This document shows, one piece after another, positions 61,674 through 64,000 of a stretch of DNA of 64,000 bases. Location of the stretch: the NCBI RefSeq assembly GCF_030766825.1, contig NZ_JASFDV010000008.1:56295-120294 (forward strand). The letters run 5' to 3'. Source of the stretch: Nocardiopsis sp. CC223A. GTDB lineage: Bacteria > Actinomycetota > Actinomycetes > Streptosporangiales > Streptosporangiaceae. Within the stretch, counting starts at the first letter, position 1. Each line of letters opens with the position of its first letter. The position numbers and the translations under genes were made by a program. The notes below the pieces were generated by a model. That model searched no databases. It was not told the DNA's origin and saw only the letters and a list, made by a program, of their open reading frames with translations.

Positions 61674-64000
61674 GTGTACCTGAAGAATCTGACGCTGCGC
61701 GGCTTCAAGTCGTTCGCGTCGGCCACCACCCTGCGTTTCGAACCGGGCATCACCTGTGTGGTGGGCCCCAACGGCTCGGGCAAGTCCAACGTCGTCGACG
61801 CCCTGTCCTGGGTGATGGGCGAGCAGGGTGCCAAGTCGCTGCGCGGCGGCAAGATGGAGGACGTCATCTTCGCGGGTACCTCCACCCGCCCCGCGCTGGG
61901 CCGCGCCGAGGTCAGCCTCACCATCGACAACACCGACGGCGCGCTGCCCATCGACTACACCGAGGTCACCATCAAGCGGACCATGTTCCGCAACGGCGGC
62001 TCGGAGTACGCGATCAACGGCGACACCTGCCGCCTCCTCGACATCCAGGACCTGCTCAGCGACTCCGGCATCGGCCGTGAGATGCACGTCATCGTCGGCC
62101 AGGGCCAGCTCGACACCGTCCTGCACGCCGGCCCCGAGGAGCGCCGCTCGCTGGTGGAGGAGGCCGCGGGCATCCTCAAGCACCGCAAGCGCAAAGAGAA
62201 GGCGATCCGCAAGCTCAACGCGATGCAGGGCAACCTGGACCGGGTCACCGACCTCACCGCCGAGCTGCGCCGCCAGCTCAAGCCGCTGGGCCGCCAGGCC
62301 GAGCTGGCCCGCCGGGCCGCCGTCATCCAGGCCGACCTGCGCGACTCCCGCCTGCGACTGCTCGCCGACGACATCGTCACCCTCACCGAGCAGCTGGCCA
62401 AGGAGGAGGCCGACGAGAAGGACGTCCTGCGCCGCCGGGCGGCGGTGGAGGCCTCCCTCGCCCAGGCCCAGGAGCGCGAGTCCGAACTGGAGGCCCAGGC
62501 CGCCGAGGCCGCCCCCGCCCTGGCCCGCGCCACCGAGACCTACCACGCGCTGTCCCGGCTCACCGAACGCCTGGACGCCGTGCGCGGACTGGCCGCCGAA
62601 CGCTTCCGCAACCTCGCCGCCGTCGGCGACGAGCCCGCCCACCGGCGCGACCCCGAGGAACTGGAGATGGAGGCCGAGGAGGCCGCCGCCCAGGAGGAGG
62701 AGCTGCTCGCCCGGCTGGACGAGGCCCGCGAGGCCCTGGAGGCCGCCGTCACCGAGCGCAGCGCCGCCGAGGACACCCTGCACCGCGAGGAGAAGCGCCT
62801 GGAGGCCGCCGGCCGGGCCGCCGCCGAGCGCCGCGAGCAGTTGGTCCGCCTGTCGGCGAGTGTCGAGGGGCTGCGCGGCCGCCTGTCCTCCGGCGAGGCC
62901 GAGATCACCCGGCTGGAGGAGGCCGCCGCCCAGGCCGCCGAACGCGCCGAGCAGGCCCAGGCCGAGTACGAGATGGCCGCCGAGGAGGCGGCGGGGCTGG
63001 ACGAGGGCGACGCCGAGCTGGACGCCGCCCAGGAGGAGGCCGCCGCCGCGCTCGCCGCGGTCGAGGCCGAGCTGAACCGGCTGCGCGACGCCGAGCGCTC
63101 CGCCGAGGGCGAGCGGGCCGCGCTCGCCGCCCGCAAGGAGGCCCTCGAACTGGGGCTGGCGGGCAGGGACGGCGCCGCCGCCCTGCTCGGCTCCGACCTG
63201 CCCGGGCTGCTCGGTTCACTGGCGGCACTGGTCCAGGTGGAGCCCGGCCGCGAGGCCGCGGTGGCCGCCGCGCTGGGCGCGGCCGCCGGTGCCGTCGCGG
63301 TCGCCGACCCCGACACCGCCGTGGCCGCACTCGAACTCCTGCGCGCCGAGGACGCGGGCCGGGCCGGGATCGTCATCGCCGGGGCCGTGCCCGCCGTGCC
63401 GCGCGCGGACTGGCCCCGGCCCCCATCCGGGGTCCGCTACGCCGTGGACGCGGTCACCGCCCCCGAGCACCTGTCCGGCCCGGTCACCGCGCTGCTGGAC
63501 CGGGTGCTGCTCGCCGCCGACCTGGCCGACGCCCGCGACCTGGTCGCCAAACTGCCCGCCGTGCGGGCCGTCACCCCCGACGGCGACGTCCTGTCCGGGG
63601 CGCTGGCCCACGGCGGCTCGGCCGCCGCACCCAGCCTGCTGGAGGTCCAGGCCGCCGTCGACGAGGCCGCCGCCGGGCTGGAGGCCGCCACCGGGGCCGC
63701 GGCCGCCGCCGCCGAGGAACTGGACACCGCCAAGGCCGAGCGCGCCGAGCTGTCCGCCCGGGTCCAGGAGCTGACCGCCCGCCGCCGCCAGGGCGAGCGC
63801 AAACGCAACGAGACCGCCCAGCGCCTGGGCAAGCTCGGCGGGCAGGCCCGCTCCGCCGAGGCCGAGTCCGCCAGGTACGCCGCAGCGGCGACCAAGGCGG
63901 CCGCCGCCCGCGCGCAGGACGTCGAGAAGCTGGCCCGGCTGGAGGAGAGGCACGCCGAGGCCGAGGAGATGGCCGCCTCCCTGGAGGAGGAGGCCCCCGA
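61674..64000 (+). CDS. smc: Chromosome partition protein SMC, 5' part
   Basis: About 775 codons visible; the gene runs off the right edge. ATPase that compacts and separates chromosomes with ScpA/ScpB. N-terminal half-ATPase: LRGFKSFASATTLRFEPGITCVVGPNGSGKSNVVDALSWVMGEQ (Walker A at about 32-40), Q-loop VIFAGTS, then VGQGQLDTVLHAGPEERRSLVEEAAGI. A long Ala/Glu-rich coiled coil follows, then the hinge (LLGSLAALVQVEPGREAAVAAALGAAAGAVAV to GRAGIVIAG and VTPDGDVLSGALAHGG, about residues 505-660), then the return coil. GTG 61674 with GGGAGG upstream. Confidence 0.97.
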   Translation, partial: MYLKNLTLRGFKSFASATTLRFEPGITCVVGPNGSGKSNVVDALSWVMGEQGAKSLRGGKMEDVIFAGTSTRPALGRAEVSLTIDNTDGALPIDYTEVTIKRTMFRNGGSEYAINGDTCRLLDIQDLLSDSGIGREMHVIVGQGQLDTVLHAGPEERRSLVEEAAGILKHRKRKEKAIRKLNAMQGNLDRVTDLTAELRRQLKPLGRQAELARRAAVIQADLRDSRLRLLADDIVTLTEQLAKEEADEKDVLRRRAAVEASLAQAQERESELEAQAAEAAPALARATETYHALSRLTERLDAVRGLAAERFRNLAAVGDEPAHRRDPEELEMEAEEAAAQEEELLARLDEAREALEAAVTERSAAEDTLHREEKRLEAAGRAAAERREQLVRLSASVEGLRGRLSSGEAEITRLEEAAAQAAERAEQAQAEYEMAAEEAAGLDEGDAELDAAQEEAAAALAAVEAELNRLRDAERSAEGERAALAARKEALELGLAGRDGAAALLGSDLPGLLGSLAALVQVEPGREAAVAAALGAAAGAVAVADPDTAVAALELLRAEDAGRAGIVIAGAVPAVPRADWPRPPSGVRYAVDAVTAPEHLSGPVTALLDRVLLAADLADARDLVAKLPAVRAVTPDGDVLSGALAHGGSAAAPSLLEVQAAVDEAAAGLEAATGAAAAAAEELDTAKAERAELSARVQELTARRRQGERKRNETAQRLGKLGGQARSAEAESARYAAAATKAAAARAQDVEKLARLEERHAEAEEMAASLEEEAP

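Overview
The window is very GC-rich DNA from an actinomycete, most likely a Nocardiopsis-like member of the Streptosporangiales. This rests on gene order and protein type, not on a database match. The signs are strong G/C at third codon positions, many GTG starts, an F420-biosynthesis guanylyltransferase, a zinc-type L28 and L32, and the order rsmD-coaD-yceD-rpmF-rnc-mutM-acyP-smc, which is typical of actinobacteria.

Layout. 1-4.5 kb: 3' end of gatB, a membrane PAS-GGDEF-EAL protein, and an Rpn-like protein. 4.6-15 kb: a branched-chain amino acid and serine block (ilvB-ilvN-ilvC, serA, a 30-residue unannotated ORF, leuB, ilvE, cimA). 15-18.7 kb: a glycerol-3-phosphate-type ABC importer without its ATPase. 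18.7-22 kb (minus strand): a short DUF4132-like protein, a Rieske lipoprotein and a DUF3152 metalloprotease-like protein. 22-26 kb: FAH-family hydrolase, SGNH lipase, gltX, one tRNA-Gln and two identical tRNA-Glu genes. 26-30.7 kb (minus): an accessory lipid/redox cluster (TetR, ferredoxin-type oxidoreductase, di-iron-type hydrolase, EphD-like fusion). 30.8-34.3 kb: an IclR regulator of the NdgR/LtbR type divergent from leuCD, then HU. 34.6-41.5 kb: fbiD/cofC, a PlsC-like acyltransferase, gpsA, a Cys/Met PLP enzyme, ddl, an EI24 protein and a Uma2 protein. 41.5-47.8 kb (minus): cytochrome bd genes cydAB and cydDC. 48-52.7 kb: DUF305/DUF3105 pair, DUF3515 lipoprotein, Lrp-type RAM protein, thiL, a membrane-anchored CBM2-like protein. 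52.7-64 kb: rpmB, recG, rsmD, coaD, yceD, rpmF, rnc, mutM, acyP, a small coiled-coil protein and the start of smc.

How it fits together. Three layers of branched-chain amino acid control can be read from the DNA. First, the ilvB and cimA operons each begin with a tiny leader peptide carrying five consecutive branched-chain codons, followed by a hairpin and a terminator. Second, 19-bp palindromes of the form TGTCYCA-N5-TGRGACA lie upstream of ilvB, the 30-codon ORF, leuB and cimA. Third, an IclR regulator of the family known to control leuCD lies next to leuCD.

The other unusual feature is a dispersed intergenic repeat (core CCCGTCRCCCACC...CCCTCA) at four loci between 34 and 56 kb. At the recG-rsmD junction it sits beside an exact 117-bp duplication that contains the 3' end of rsmD.
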